Assembly (NCBI RefSeq): GCF_937616625.2
Contig: NC_065576.1
Location: forward strand, 22,284,001 to 22,348,000
Source: Mercurialis annua
Lineage: Eukaryota > Streptophyta > Magnoliopsida > Malpighiales > Euphorbiaceae
Length of the DNA stretch: 64,000 bases
Direction of reading: 5' to 3'
The number at the start of each line of letters is the position of its first letter. Position 1 is the stretch's first letter. Below are positions 35,801 to 48,800 of this stretch, in pieces. Made by a program: the position numbers and the translations under genes. The notes below the pieces were generated by a model. It was given only the letters and a program-made list of their open reading frames with translations. It did no database searches and was not told the origin of the DNA.

Positions 35801-36540
35801 ACGTTTCACCTTTTTAGCGATTTAAGCCAAATGTTTACAAATGTCAAGAAACAAATCCAAACGTTTCCCATTTTTAGGAATTTAAGCCAAACGTTTAAAC
35901 CGTTACTAAACTAATCCAAACATTATAACGTTGCGAAACCAATCCAAACATTTCACCTTTTTAGCGATATAAGCCAAACGATTTCAAACATTACGAAACA
36001 AATCCAAACGTTTCACCTTTTTAGGAATTTATGCCATAAGTTTAAAACGTTACAAAACAAATCCAAATATTCCACCTTTCTAGCGATTTATGCAAAACGT
36101 TTACAAACGTTACGAGACAAATCCAAACGTTTCCCCATTTAGTAATTTAGGCCAAACATTTAAAACGTTATAGAACCAATCCAAGCGTTTAAGACGTTAC
36201 GAAACAAATTCCAAACATTACGAAACAAATCCAAACGTTTCACCTTTTTAGCCATTTAAGCCAAATGTTTACAAACATTACAAAACAAATCCAAACGTTT
36301 TCCCTTTTAGCGATTTAAGCCAATCATTTACAAACGTTACGAAACCAATCCAAACATTTCACTTTTTTAGCGATTTAAGCCAAACGTTTACAAACATTAC
36401 GAAAAAAATCCAAACGTTTCACCTTTTTAGCGATTGAATCCAAACGCATACAAACATTGTGAAACCAATCCAAACGTTTCACATTTTTAGCGATTTAACC
36501 CAAACGTTTACAAACGTTACGAAACAAATCCAAACGTTTC
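29858..36540 (+). repeat. Sub-region with 1.0-2.6-kb and 4.9-kb higher-order repeats
   Basis: The marker CCAAATATTCCACC (followed by CTAGCGATTTATGCAAAACG in most copies) occurs at about 31121, 33685, 34686 and 36063. The marker AACGCATACAAAC with TTGTGAAACCAAT occurs at about 31501, 34069 and 36441. The marker AAAACCTAATGTTTCAC occurs at about 30381, 35321 and 36947. The spacings differ (about 2565, 1000, 1377, 4940, 1626 bp), so this is a mosaic of overlapping duplications and deletions and not a regular higher-order repeat. Confidence 0.8.
34811..34910 (+). repeat. Perfect 50-bp tandem duplication
   Basis: 34811-34860 and 34861-34910 are identical. Each unit holds TTTAAGACGTTACGAAAC and a 10-bp-deleted monomer start. 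The related copies near 31250, 33815 and 36190 have one unit only, so the duplication is private and recent. Confidence 0.93.
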
Positions 36541-39500
36541 GCCTTTTTAGCAATATAAGCCAAACGTTTACAAACGTTACGAAACAAATCCAAACGTTTC
36601 ATCTTTTTAGCGATTTAAGCCAAATGTTTACAAACGTTACGAAACAAATCTAATCGTTTCACCTTTTTAGCGAATTAAGCCAAACATTTACAAACATTAC
36701 AAAACAAATCCAAACGTTGCACCTTTTTAGCAATGTAAGCAAAACATTCACAAACGTTACGAAACAAATCAAATCGTTTCACCTTTTTAGCAGTTTAGGC
36801 CAAACATTTAAAACGTTACAAAACAAATCTAAACGTTTGTCATTTTTAGCGATTTAAGCCAAACGTTTACAAACGCGACGAAACAAAACCAAACGTTTCA
36901 TCTTTTTAACGATTTAAGCCAAACGTTTACAAACGTCACAAAACAAAACCTAATGTTTCACCTTTTTAGCGATTTAAGACAAACGTTTTCAAACATCACG
37001 AAACAAATCCAAATGTTTAACCTTTTTAGCAATTTAAGCCAAACGTTTAACACGTTACGAAACCTATCCAAACGTTTAATACGTTACGAAACATATCCAA
37101 ATGTTTCACCTTTTTACCGATTTAAGCCAAAGTTTAAAACGTTAGAAAACATATCCAAACATTTCACCTTTTTAGCAATTTAAGCCGTTTACAAACGTTA
37201 TGAAACAAATACAAACGTGTCACATTTTTAGCGATTTAAGCCAAACGTTTACAAACGTTACGAAACAAATCCAAACGTTTCCCCTTTTTAGCAATTTAAG
37301 CCAAACGTTTACAAACGTTACGAAACAAATCCAAACGTTTAATCTTTTTAGCAATTTAAGCCAAACGTTTACAAACGTTACAAAACAAATCTAATCGTTT
37401 CATCTTTTTAGCGATTTAAGCCAAACGTTTACAAACATTACGAAACAAAGCCAAACGTTGCACCTTTTTAGCGATGTAAGCAAAACATTCAGAAACGTTA
37501 CGAAACAAATCAAATCGTTTCACCTTTTAAGCAATTTAGGCCAAACATTTAAAACGTTACAAAACAAATCTAAACGTTTCACATTTTTAGCGATTTAAGC
37601 CAAACGTTTCCAATATTTACGAAACAAATCTAAACGTTTCCCCTTTTTTTGCAATTTTTGCCAAAAGTTTACAAACGTTACAAAATAAATCCAAATGTTT
37701 CCCCTTTTTAGCGATTTAAGCAAACGTTTTCAAACGTTACGAAGCAAATCCAAACGTTTCAACTTATTAGTGAGTTAAGCCAAACGTTTACAAACGTTAC
37801 GAAACAAATCCAAAAAAAACAAATGTTTAATGTTTTTAGCAATTTATGCCAAACGTTTACAAACGTGACGAAACAAAACCAAACGTCTCACCTTTTTAGC
37901 GATTTAAGCCAAACGTTTACAAACGTCACAAAACAAATCAAAATGTCTCACCTTTTTAGCGATTTAAGCCAAATGTTAACTAATGTTACGAAACAAATCC
38001 AAACGTTTCGCCTTTTTAGCCATTTAAGCCAAACGTTTAAAACGTTACGAAATCTATCCAAACGTTTAATACATTACGAAACCAATGCAACTGTTTCACA
38101 TTTTTAGCAATTTAAGCCAAACGTATACAAACGTTACGAACCAAATCCAAACGTTTAGCCTTTTTAGCAATTTAAGCCAAACGTTTATAACGTTTCAAAA
38201 CAAATCCAAGTGTTTCACTTTTTTCACGATTTAAGCCAAACGTTTACAAACGTTACAAAACAAATCGAAACGTTTCACCTTTTTAGCGATTTAAGCCAAA
38301 CATTTACAATGTTACTAAACCAATCAAAGCCTTTAAAACGTTACGAAACAAATCCAAAACCTTTTTAGCGATTTAAGCCAAACGTTAACAAACGTTATAA
38401 AACAAATCCAAACGTTTCACCTTTTTAGCAATTTAAGCCAAACGTTTACAAATATTACGATACAAAACCAAACGTTTCCCCTTTGTAGCTATTTACGCCA
38501 AATGTTCACAAACGTTATGAAACAAATCCAAACATTTCACCTTTTTAGCAATTTAGGCCAAATATTTAAAACGTTAAAAAACAAATCCAACCATTTCACA
38601 TTTTTAGCGACTTAAGTCAAATGTTTACAAACGTTACGAAACAAATCAAAATGTTTCACCTTTTTAGCGATTTAAGCCAAACATTTAAAACGTTACGAAA
38701 CCGATCAAAACGTTTAAAACGTTACGCAACAAATATATACATTTCACCTTTTTAGCGATTGAAGCAAAACGTTTACAAAAGCTACGAAACAAATTCAAAC
38801 GTTTCATATTTTTAGCGACTTAAGCCGAACGTTTACATACGTTACGAAACAAATCCAAAGGGTTCACCTTTTTAGCGATTTATGCCAAGTTTAAAAACAT
38901 TACAAAACAAATCCAAACGTTTCACCTTTTTAGCGATATAAGTAAAACGTTTACAAATGTTACGAAACAAATCCAAACGTTTCACCTTTTTAGCGATTAA
39001 AGCCAAACGTTTACATACGTTACAAAACAAAACCAAAATTTTCAAATTTTTAGATGTTGAAGCCAAACGTTTACAAACGTTACGAAACCAATCAAAACGC
39101 TTACTTTTTTTGCGATTTAAGCCAAACAATTAAAACGTTTCAAAACCAATCCAAACGTTTCACCTTTTTAGCGCTTTAAGTGAAACGTTTACAAACGTTA
39201 CAGAACAAATCCAAACCTTTCACCTTTTTGGCGATTTAAGCCAAACGTTTAAAACGTTACAAAACCAATCCAAACGTTTCATATTTTTAGCGATTTAAGC
39301 CAAACACTTACAAACGTTACGAACAAAACCAAACGATTCACCTTTTTAGCGCTTTAAGCAAAACGTTTACAAAGGTTACAAAACAAATCCAAACATATCA
39401 CCTTTTTAGCGATTCAAGCCAAACATTTAAATTGTTACTAAACCAATCCAAACATTATATTGTTACAAAACAAATCCAAACGTTTCACCTTTTTAGCTAT

Positions 39501-42500
39501 TTAAGCCAAAAGTTAAAAACGTTATGAAACCAATCCCAACGTTTAAAACATTTCGAAACAAATCCAAACGTTTCCCCTTTAAGCGAATTAAGCCAAACGT
39601 TTACGAACGTTACGAAACAAATCAAAACGTTTCACATTTGTAGCGATATAAGCCAAACATTTACAAACATTACGAAACAAATCCAAACGTTTTACCTTTT
39701 TAGCAATTTAAGCCAAACGTTTACAAACGCAACGAAATAAATCCAAAAGTTTCCTCTTTTTAGCAATAAAGCCAAACATTTACAAACCTTACGAAACAAA
39801 TCCAAAAAATTCACCTTTTTAGCGATTTAAGCCAAACGTTGACAAACGTTACGAAACAAATCCAAACGTTTCACCTTTTTAGTGATTTAAGCCAAAACTT
39901 TCACAAATGTAACGAAACAAATCTAAACGTTTCACCTTTTTAGCGATTTAAGCCAAACATTGACAAACCTTACGAAACAAATGCAAACATTTTACCTTTT
40001 TAGCAATTTAGGCCAAAAATTTAAAACATTGTAAAACAAATTCAAACATTTCACATTTTTAACGATTTAAGCCGAACGTCTACAAACGTTACGAAACAAA
40101 TCCAAATTTTTCACCTTTTTAGTGACTTAAGCAAAACATTTAAAACGGAACGAAACCAATCCAAACATTTATAATGTTACGAAATAAATCCAAACGTTTC
40201 ACCTTCTTAGCGAGTTAAGCCAAACGTTTACAAACGTTACGAAACTTATCCAAACGTTTACACACGTTACGAAAGAAATCAAAACGCTTCACCTTTTTAG
40301 CGATTTCGGCCAAACGTTTCCAAACGTTGCGAAACCACTCTAAACTATACTCCTTTTTAGGGATTTAAACCAAACGTTTACAAACGTTACGAAACAAATT
40401 CAAACGTTTCCCCTTTTTAGCGATTAAAGTCAAACGTTTACAAAAGTTACGAAATAAATCCAAACGTTTCCCCTTTTTAGAGATTTAAGCCAAACGTTTA
40501 CAAACGTTACGAAACAAATCAAAGCATTTCACCCTTTTAGCGATTTAAGCCTAACGTTTACAACCGTTACGAAACAAATCCAAACGTTTCACCTTTTAAG
40601 CGATTTAAGCCAAACGTGTACAAACGTTACAAAATAAATCCAAACGTTACAACGTTTAAGCGATTGAAGCCAAATGTTTACAAACATTACGAAACAAAAC
40701 CGAACATTTCACCTTTTTAGCGATTTAAGCCAAACGTTTACAAACGTTACAAAACAAATCCAAACGTTTTACCTTTTTAGCGATTTATGCCAAACATTTA
40801 CAAACGTTACGAAACAAAACCAATGTCTCACCTTTTTAAGATTTATGCCAAACATTTACAAATGTAACGAAACAAATTCAAACGTTTACCTTTTTAGCGA
40901 TTTAAGGCAAACATTTAAAACTTTACAAAACTAATCCAAACGTTTCCCCTTTTTAGCAATTTAAGAGAAACGTTTACAAACGTTACAAAAAAATCCAAAC
41001 ATTTACCATATTTTCTATTTAAGCCAAATGTTTAAAACGTTACGAAACCAATCAAAACATTTAAAACGTTACGAAATAAATCCAAACGTTTACAAACGTT
41101 ACGAAAAAAAACCAAATGTTTCACCGTTATAGGGATATAAGCCAAACATATACAAACGTCACGAAACAAATCCAAATGTTTCACCTTTTTAGCGATTTAA
41201 GCCAAACGTTTACAAACGTTATGAAACAAATCCAAATGTTTTACCTTTTTAGCGATTTAAGCCAAACCTTTACAAACGTTACGAATCAAAACCAAACATT
41301 TCACCTTTTAAGCGATTTTAAGCCAAAAATTTACAAACGTTACGGAACATAATCCAAACGTTTCACCTTTCTACAGATATAAGCCAAACGTTTACAAACG
41401 TTATGAAACAAATCCAAACGTTTCACCTTTTTAGCGATTTAAGCCAAACGTTTACAAACGTTATGAAACAAATCAAAACGTTTCCCCTTTTTAGCGATTT
41501 AAGCCAAACATCTACAAACGCTACGAAACCAATCCAAACGTTTACAAACATTAGGAAATAAAACCAAACGTTTCCCCTTTTTAGCGATTGAAGCCAAATG
41601 TTTACAAACGTTACAAAACAAATCGAAATGTTTCATCCTTTTAGCGATTTAAACCATACGTTTACAAACGTTATGAAATGAATCCAAATGTTTCCCCTTT
41701 TTAGCGATTTAAGCCAAACGTTTACAAACGTTGCGAAACCAATCTAAACTATTCACTTTTTTAGCGATTTAAACCAAACGTTTACAAAACGTTAGGAAAC
41801 AAATCCCAACATTTCACCTTTTTAGCGATCTAAGCCTAATGTTTGCAAACATTACGAAACAAATCCAAATGTTTCCCCTCTTTAGCGATTTAAGCCAAAC
41901 GTGTACAATCGTTACGAAATAAATCCAAATGTTTCACCTTTTAAGCGATTGAAGCCAAATGTTACAAACATTACAAAATAAAACCAAACGTTTCACCTCT
42001 TTAGCGATTTAAGCCAAACGTTTACAAACGTTACGAAACAAATCCAAACGTTTCCCCTTTTTAGCGATTTATGCCAAACATTTACAAATGCTACGAAACA
42101 AAACCAAACGTGTCACCTTTTTAAGATTTATGCCAAACGTGTACAAACATTACGAAACAAAATCAAACGTTTCAACTTTTTAGCGATTTAAGCCAAACAT
42201 TTAAAACGTTACAAAACCAATCCAAACGTTTCACCTTTTTAGCGATTTAAGCGAAACGTTTACAAACTCTACAAAATAAATCCAAACATTTAACCTTTTT
42301 AGCAATTTAAGCCAAATGTTTAAAACGTTACGAAACAAATCAAAACGTTAGCTATTTATGCCAAACATTTACAAACGTCATGAAACAAATCCAAACGTTT
42401 CACCTTTTTAGTGATTTAAGCCAAACGTTTACAAACGTTATGAAACTATTCCAAATGTTTCACCTATTTAGCGATTTAAGCCAAACCTTTACAAACATTA

Positions 42501-45500
42501 CGAATCAAAACCAAACGTTTCATGTTTTTAGCGATTAAAGCCAAACATTTACAAACGTTACGAAACAAAACCAAATGTTTCATCTTTTTAGCTATTGAAA
42601 CAAAACGTTTACAAACGTTACGATACCAATCAAAATGTTTATCTTTTTAGCAATTTAAGCCAAACATTTAAAACGTTAGAAAAACAATCCAAACGTTTCA
42701 CCTTTTTAGAGATTTAATCGAAATGTTTACACACGTTACAAAACAAATCCAAACATTTCCCCTTTTTAGCAATATAAGCCAAATGTTTAAAACTTTACGA
42801 AACCAATCCAAACGTTTAAAAATGTAGGAAACTAATCCAAACGTTTACAAATGTTACGAAACAAAACCGAACGTTTCACCTTTTTAACGATTAAGCCGAA
42901 CATTAACAAACGTCCCGAAACAAATCCAAATGTTTCACCTTTTTAGCGATTTACGCCAAAAATTTACAAAGGTTATGAAACAAATCAAAACATTTCCCCT
43001 TTTTAGCGATTTAAGCCAAACATTTACAAACGGTACGAAACCAATCCAACCGTTTACAAACGTTACGAATCAAAACCAAACATTTCACCTTTTTAGCAAT
43101 TTAAGCCAAACGTTTACAAACGTTACAAAACAAATCCAAATGTTTCAACTTTGTAGCTATTGAAGCTAAACGTTTACAAACGTTACGAAACCAATCCAAA
43201 CTTTTACCTTTTTAGCGATTTAATCCAAAGAATTAAAACATTACAAAACCAATTGAAACGTTTCCCCTTTTTAGCGATTTAAGCGAAACGTTTACAAACT
43301 TTACAAAACAAATTCAAATATTTTACCTTTATAGCAATTTAAGCCAAATGTTTAAAACTTTACGAAACCAATACAAACGTTTAAAAAATTAGGAAACCTA
43401 TCCAAACGTTTACAAACGTTACGAAACAGAACCGAACGTTTCACCTTTTTCGCGATTTAAGCCAAACATTTACAAACGTCGCGAAACAAATCCAAACGTT
43501 TCACCTTTATAGTGATATAAGCCAAACGTTTACAAACGTTATGAAACAAATCCAAACGTTTCACCTTTTTAGCGATTTAAGTCAAACGTTTAAAACGTTA
43601 CGAGACCAATCCATACGTCTAAAACGTTACGAACCAATTCAAACGATTAACCTTTTTAGCGATTTAAGCCAAACGTTTACAAACGTCATGAAAAAATCCA
43701 AACGTTTCCCCTTTCTAGCGATTTAAGCCAAACATTTACAAACGTTACGAAACCAATCCAAACGTTTACAAATGTTACGAAACAAAACCAGACGTTTCAC
43801 CTTTTTAGCGATTTAAGCCAAACATTTACAAACGTTATAAAACAAATCCAAATGTTTCATCTTTCTAGCGATTTAAGCCAAACGTTTACAAACATTATGA
43901 AACGAATCCAAACGTTTCCCCTTTTTAGCGATTTAAGCCAAACGTTTACAAACGTTACGAAACAAATCCAAACGTTTCACCTTTTTTGCGATTAAAGCCA
44001 AATGTTAATAAACATTACAATCAAATCCAAACATTTCCCCTTTTTAGCTATTTAAACCAAACGTTTACAAACGTTGCGAAACTAATCTAATCTATTCACC
44101 TTTTTAGCGATTTAAACCAAACGTTTACAAACGATACGAAACAAATCCAAATGTTTCCCCTTTATAGCAATTAAAGTCAAACGTTTACAAACGTTACGAA
44201 ACAAATCCAAACGCTTCCCCTTTTTAGCGATTTTAGCCAAACGTTTACAAACGTTACGAAGCAAATCCAAACGTTTCGCCTTTTTAGCTATTTAAGCCTA
44301 ATGTTTACAAATGTTACGAAACAAATCTAAACGTTTCACCTTTTTAGTGATTTAAGCAAATGTGTACAAACGTTAGAAAATAAATCCAAACTTTTCACCG
44401 TTTTAGCGATTGAAGCCAAATGTTTACAAACATTACAAAACAAAACCAAACGTTTCACCTTTTTAGCGACTTAAACCAAACGTTTACAAACGTTACAAAA
44501 CAAATCCAAACGTTTAACCTTTTTTGATTTATGCCAAACAGTTAGAAACGTTACGAAACAAAACCAAACGTTTTAACTTTTTTAAGATTTAAGCCAAATG
44601 TTTACAAATGTTAAGAAACAAAACCAAACTTTTAAACTTTTTAGATATTGAAGCCAAACGTTTACAAACATTACGAAACAAATCCAAACGTTTACCTTTT
44701 TAGCGATTTAAAACAAACATTTAAAACGTTACAAAACCAATCCAAACGTTTCACCTTTTTACCGATTTAAGCGTAACGTTTACAAACGTTACAAAACAAA
44801 TCCAAACATTTCACCTTTTTAGCAATTTAAGCCAAATGTTTTAAACGTCACGAAACCAATTAAAACGTTTAAAACGTTACGAAACAAATCCAAACGTTTC
44901 CCATTTTTAGCGACTTAAGCCAAACGTTTACAAACGTCACGAAACAAAAACAAATGTTTTACCATTATAGCGATTTACGGCAAACATTTACAAACGTCAC
45001 GAAACAAATCCAAACGTTTCACATTTTTAGCGATTTAAGCCAAACGTTTACAAACGTTACAAATCAAAACCAAACGTTTCACCTTTTTAGCGATTTAAGC
45101 CAAACGTTTACAAACGTTACGAAACCAATCCAAACGTTTACCTTTTTAGTGATTTAAGACAAACATTTAAAACGTTACGAAACCAATACAAACGTTTCAC
45201 CTTTTTAGCGATTTCAGCGAAACATTTACAAACGTTACAAAACAAAACCAAACATTTAAGCTTTTTAGCAATTTAAGAAAAATGTTTGAAACTTTACGAA
45301 ACCAATCCAAACGTTTAAAAATTTAGAAAACCAATCCAAATGTTTACAAATGTTACGAAACAAAACTGAACGTTTAACCTTTTTAGCGATTTAAGTCAAA
45401 CATTTACAGACGTCACGAAACAAATCCAAAACATTTTCCTTTTCTAGTGATATAAGCCAAACCTTTACAAACGTTTTGAAACAAATCCAAGCGTTTCACC

Positions 45501-45884
45501 TTTTTAGCGATTTAAGCCAAACGTTTAAAACGTTACGAAACCAATCCAGACTTTTAAAACGTTACGTTACCAATCCAAACGATTGACCTTTTTAGCTATT
45601 TAAGCCAAATGTTTACAAACGTTATGTAACAAAACCAAACGTTTCACCTTTTTAGCGATTTAAGCCAAATGTTTACAAACGTTACAAAACTAAGACAAAT
45701 GTTTTATCTTTTTAATTATATAAGGCAAACGTTTACAAACGTTATGAAACGAATCCAAATGTTTCATCTTTTAGCGATTTAAGCCAAATGTTTACAAACG
45801 TTACGAAATAAAACCAAACGTTTAACCTTTTTAGAGATATAAGCCAAACGTTTACATACGGTACGAAACAAAACCAAACGTTTC
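36541..45884 (+). repeat. 9.4-kb duplication, first copy (9344 bp)
   Basis: This segment matches 45885-55290 throughout, first at an offset of 9344 bp and, after a 63-bp length difference at 37186/37187, at 9407 bp. Unusual monomers keep their order (for example 37823-38107 with 47230-47514, 40674-40934 with 50081-50341, 44954-45157 with 54361-54564). Only scattered substitutions are seen, so the duplication is recent. The left limit is an estimate because flanking monomers are similar. Confidence 0.93.
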
Positions 45885-48800
45885 GCCTTTTTAGCAATAT
45901 AAGCCAAACGTTTACAAACGTTACGAAACAAATCCAAACGTTTCATCTTTTTAGCGATTTAAGCCAAATGTTTACAAACGTTACGAAACAAATCTAAACG
46001 TTTCACCTTTTTAGCGAATTAAGCCAAACATTTACAAACATTACAAAACAAATCCAAACGTTGCACCTTTTTAGCAATGTAAGCAAAACATTCACAAACG
46101 TTACGAAACAAATCAAATCGTTTCACCTTTTTAGCAGTTTAGGCCAAACATTTAAAACGTTACAAAACAAATCTAAACGTTTGTCATTTTTAGCGATTTA
46201 AGCCAAACGTTTACAAACGCGACGAAACAAAACCAAACGTTTCATCTTTTTAACGATTTAAGCCAAACGTTTACAAACGTCACAAAACAAAACCTAATGT
46301 TTCACCTTTTTAGCGATTTAAGACAAACGTTTTCAAACATCACGAAACAAATCCAAATGTTTAACCTTTTTAGCAATTTAAGCCAAACGTTTAACACGTT
46401 ACGAAACCTATCCAAACGTTTAATACGTTACGAAACATATCCAAATGTTTCACCTTTTTACCGATTTAAGCCAAAGTTTAAAACGTTAGAAAACATATCC
46501 AAACATTTCACCTTTTTAGCAATTTAAGCCAAAACGTTTAAAACGTTACAAAACAAATCCAGACGTTTCATCTTTTAGCAATTTAAGCCAAACGTTTACA
46601 AACGTTATGAAACAAATACAAACGTGTCACATTTTTAGCGATTTAAGCCAAACGTTTACAAACGTTACGAAACAAATCCAAACGTTTCCCCTTTTTAGCA
46701 ATTTAAGCCAAACGTTTACAAACGTTACGAAACAAATCCAAACGTTTAATCTTTTTAGCAATTTAAGCCAAACGTTTACAAACGTTACAAAACAAATCTA
46801 ATCGTTTCATCTTTTTAGCGATTTAAGCCAAACGTTTACAAACATTACGAAACAAAGCCAAACGTTGCACCTTTTTAGCGATGTAAGCAAAACATTCAGA
46901 AACGTTACGAAACAAATCAAATCGTTTCACCTTTTAAGCAATTTAGGCCAAACATTTAAAACGTTACAAAACAAATCTAAACGTTTCACATTTTTAGCGA
47001 TTTAAGCCAAACGTTTCCAATATTTACGAAACAAATCTAAACGTTTCCCCTTTTTTTGCAATTTTTGCCAAAAGTTTACAAACGTTACAAAATAAATCCA
47101 AATGTTTCCCCTTTTTAGCGATTTAAGCAAACGTTTTCAAACGTTACGAAGCAAATCCAAACGTTTCAACTTATTAGTGAGTTAAGCCAAACGTTTACAA
47201 ACGTTACGAAACAAATCCAAAAAAAACAAATGTTTAATGTTTTTAGCAATTTATGCCAAACGTTTACAAACGTGACGAAACAAAACCAAACGTCTCACCT
47301 TTTTAGCGATTTAAGCCAAACGTTTACAAACGTCACAAAACAAATCAAAATGTCTCACCTTTTTAGCGATTTAAGCCAAATGTTAACTAATGTTACGAAA
47401 CAAATCCAAACGTTTCGCCTTTTTAGCCATTTAAGCCAAACGTTTAAAACGTTACGAAATCTATCCAAACGTTTAATACATTACGAAACCAATGCAACTG
47501 TTTCACATTTTTAGCAATTTAAGCCAAACGTATACAAACGTTACGAACCAAATCCAAACGTTTAGCCTTTTTAGCAATTTAAGCCAAACGTTTATAACGT
47601 TTCAAAACAAATCCAAGTGTTTCACTTTTTTCACGATTTAAGCCAAACGTTTACAAACGTTACAAAACAAATCGAAACGTTTCACCTTTTTAGCGATTTA
47701 AGCCAAACATTTACAATGTTACTAAACCAATCAAAGCCTTTAAAACGTTACGAAACAAATCCAAAACCTTTTTAGCGATTTAAGCCAAACGTTAACAAAC
47801 GTTATAAAACAAATCCAAACGTTTCACCTTTTTAGCAATTTAAGCCAAACGTTTACAAATATTACGATACAAAACCAAACGTTTCCCCTTTGTAGCTATT
47901 TACGCCAAATGTTCACAAACGTTATGAAACAAATCCAAACATTTCACCTTTTTAGCAATTTAGGCCAAATATTTAAAACGTTAAAAAACAAATCCAACCA
48001 TTTCACATTTTTAGCGACTTAAGTCAAATGTTTACAAACGTTACGAAACAAATCAAAATGTTTCACCTTTTTAGCGATTTAAGCCAAACATTTAAAACGT
48101 TACGAAACCGATCAAAACGTTTAAAACGTTACGCAACAAATATATACATTTCACCTTTTTAGCGATTGAAGCAAAACGTTTACAAAAGCTACGAAACAAA
48201 TTCAAACGTTTCATATTTTTAGCGACTTAAGCCGAACGTTTACATACGTTACGAAACAAATCCAAAGGGTTCACCTTTTTAGCGATTTATGCCAAGTTTA
48301 AAAACATTACAAAACAAATCCAAACGTTTCACCTTTTTAGCGATATAAGTAAAACGTTTACAAATGTTACGAAACAAATCCAAACGTTTCACCTTTTTAG
48401 CGATTAAAGCCAAACGTTTACATACGTTACAAAACAAAACCAAAATTTTCAAATTTTTAGATGTTGAAGCCAAACGTTTACAAACGTTACGAAACCAATC
48501 AAAACGCTTACTTTTTTTGCGATTTAAGCCAAACAATTAAAACGTTTCAAAACCAATCCAAACGTTTCACCTTTTTAGCGCTTTAAGTGAAACGTTTACA
48601 AACGTTACAGAACAAATCCAAACCTTTCACCTTTTTGGCGATTTAAGCCAAACGTTTAAAACGTTACAAAACCAATCCAAACGTTTCATATTTTTAGCGA
48701 TTTAAGCCAAACACTTACAAACGTTACGAACAAAACCAAACGATTCACCTTTTTAGCGCTTTAAGCAAAACGTTTACAAAGGTTACAAAACAAATCCAAA

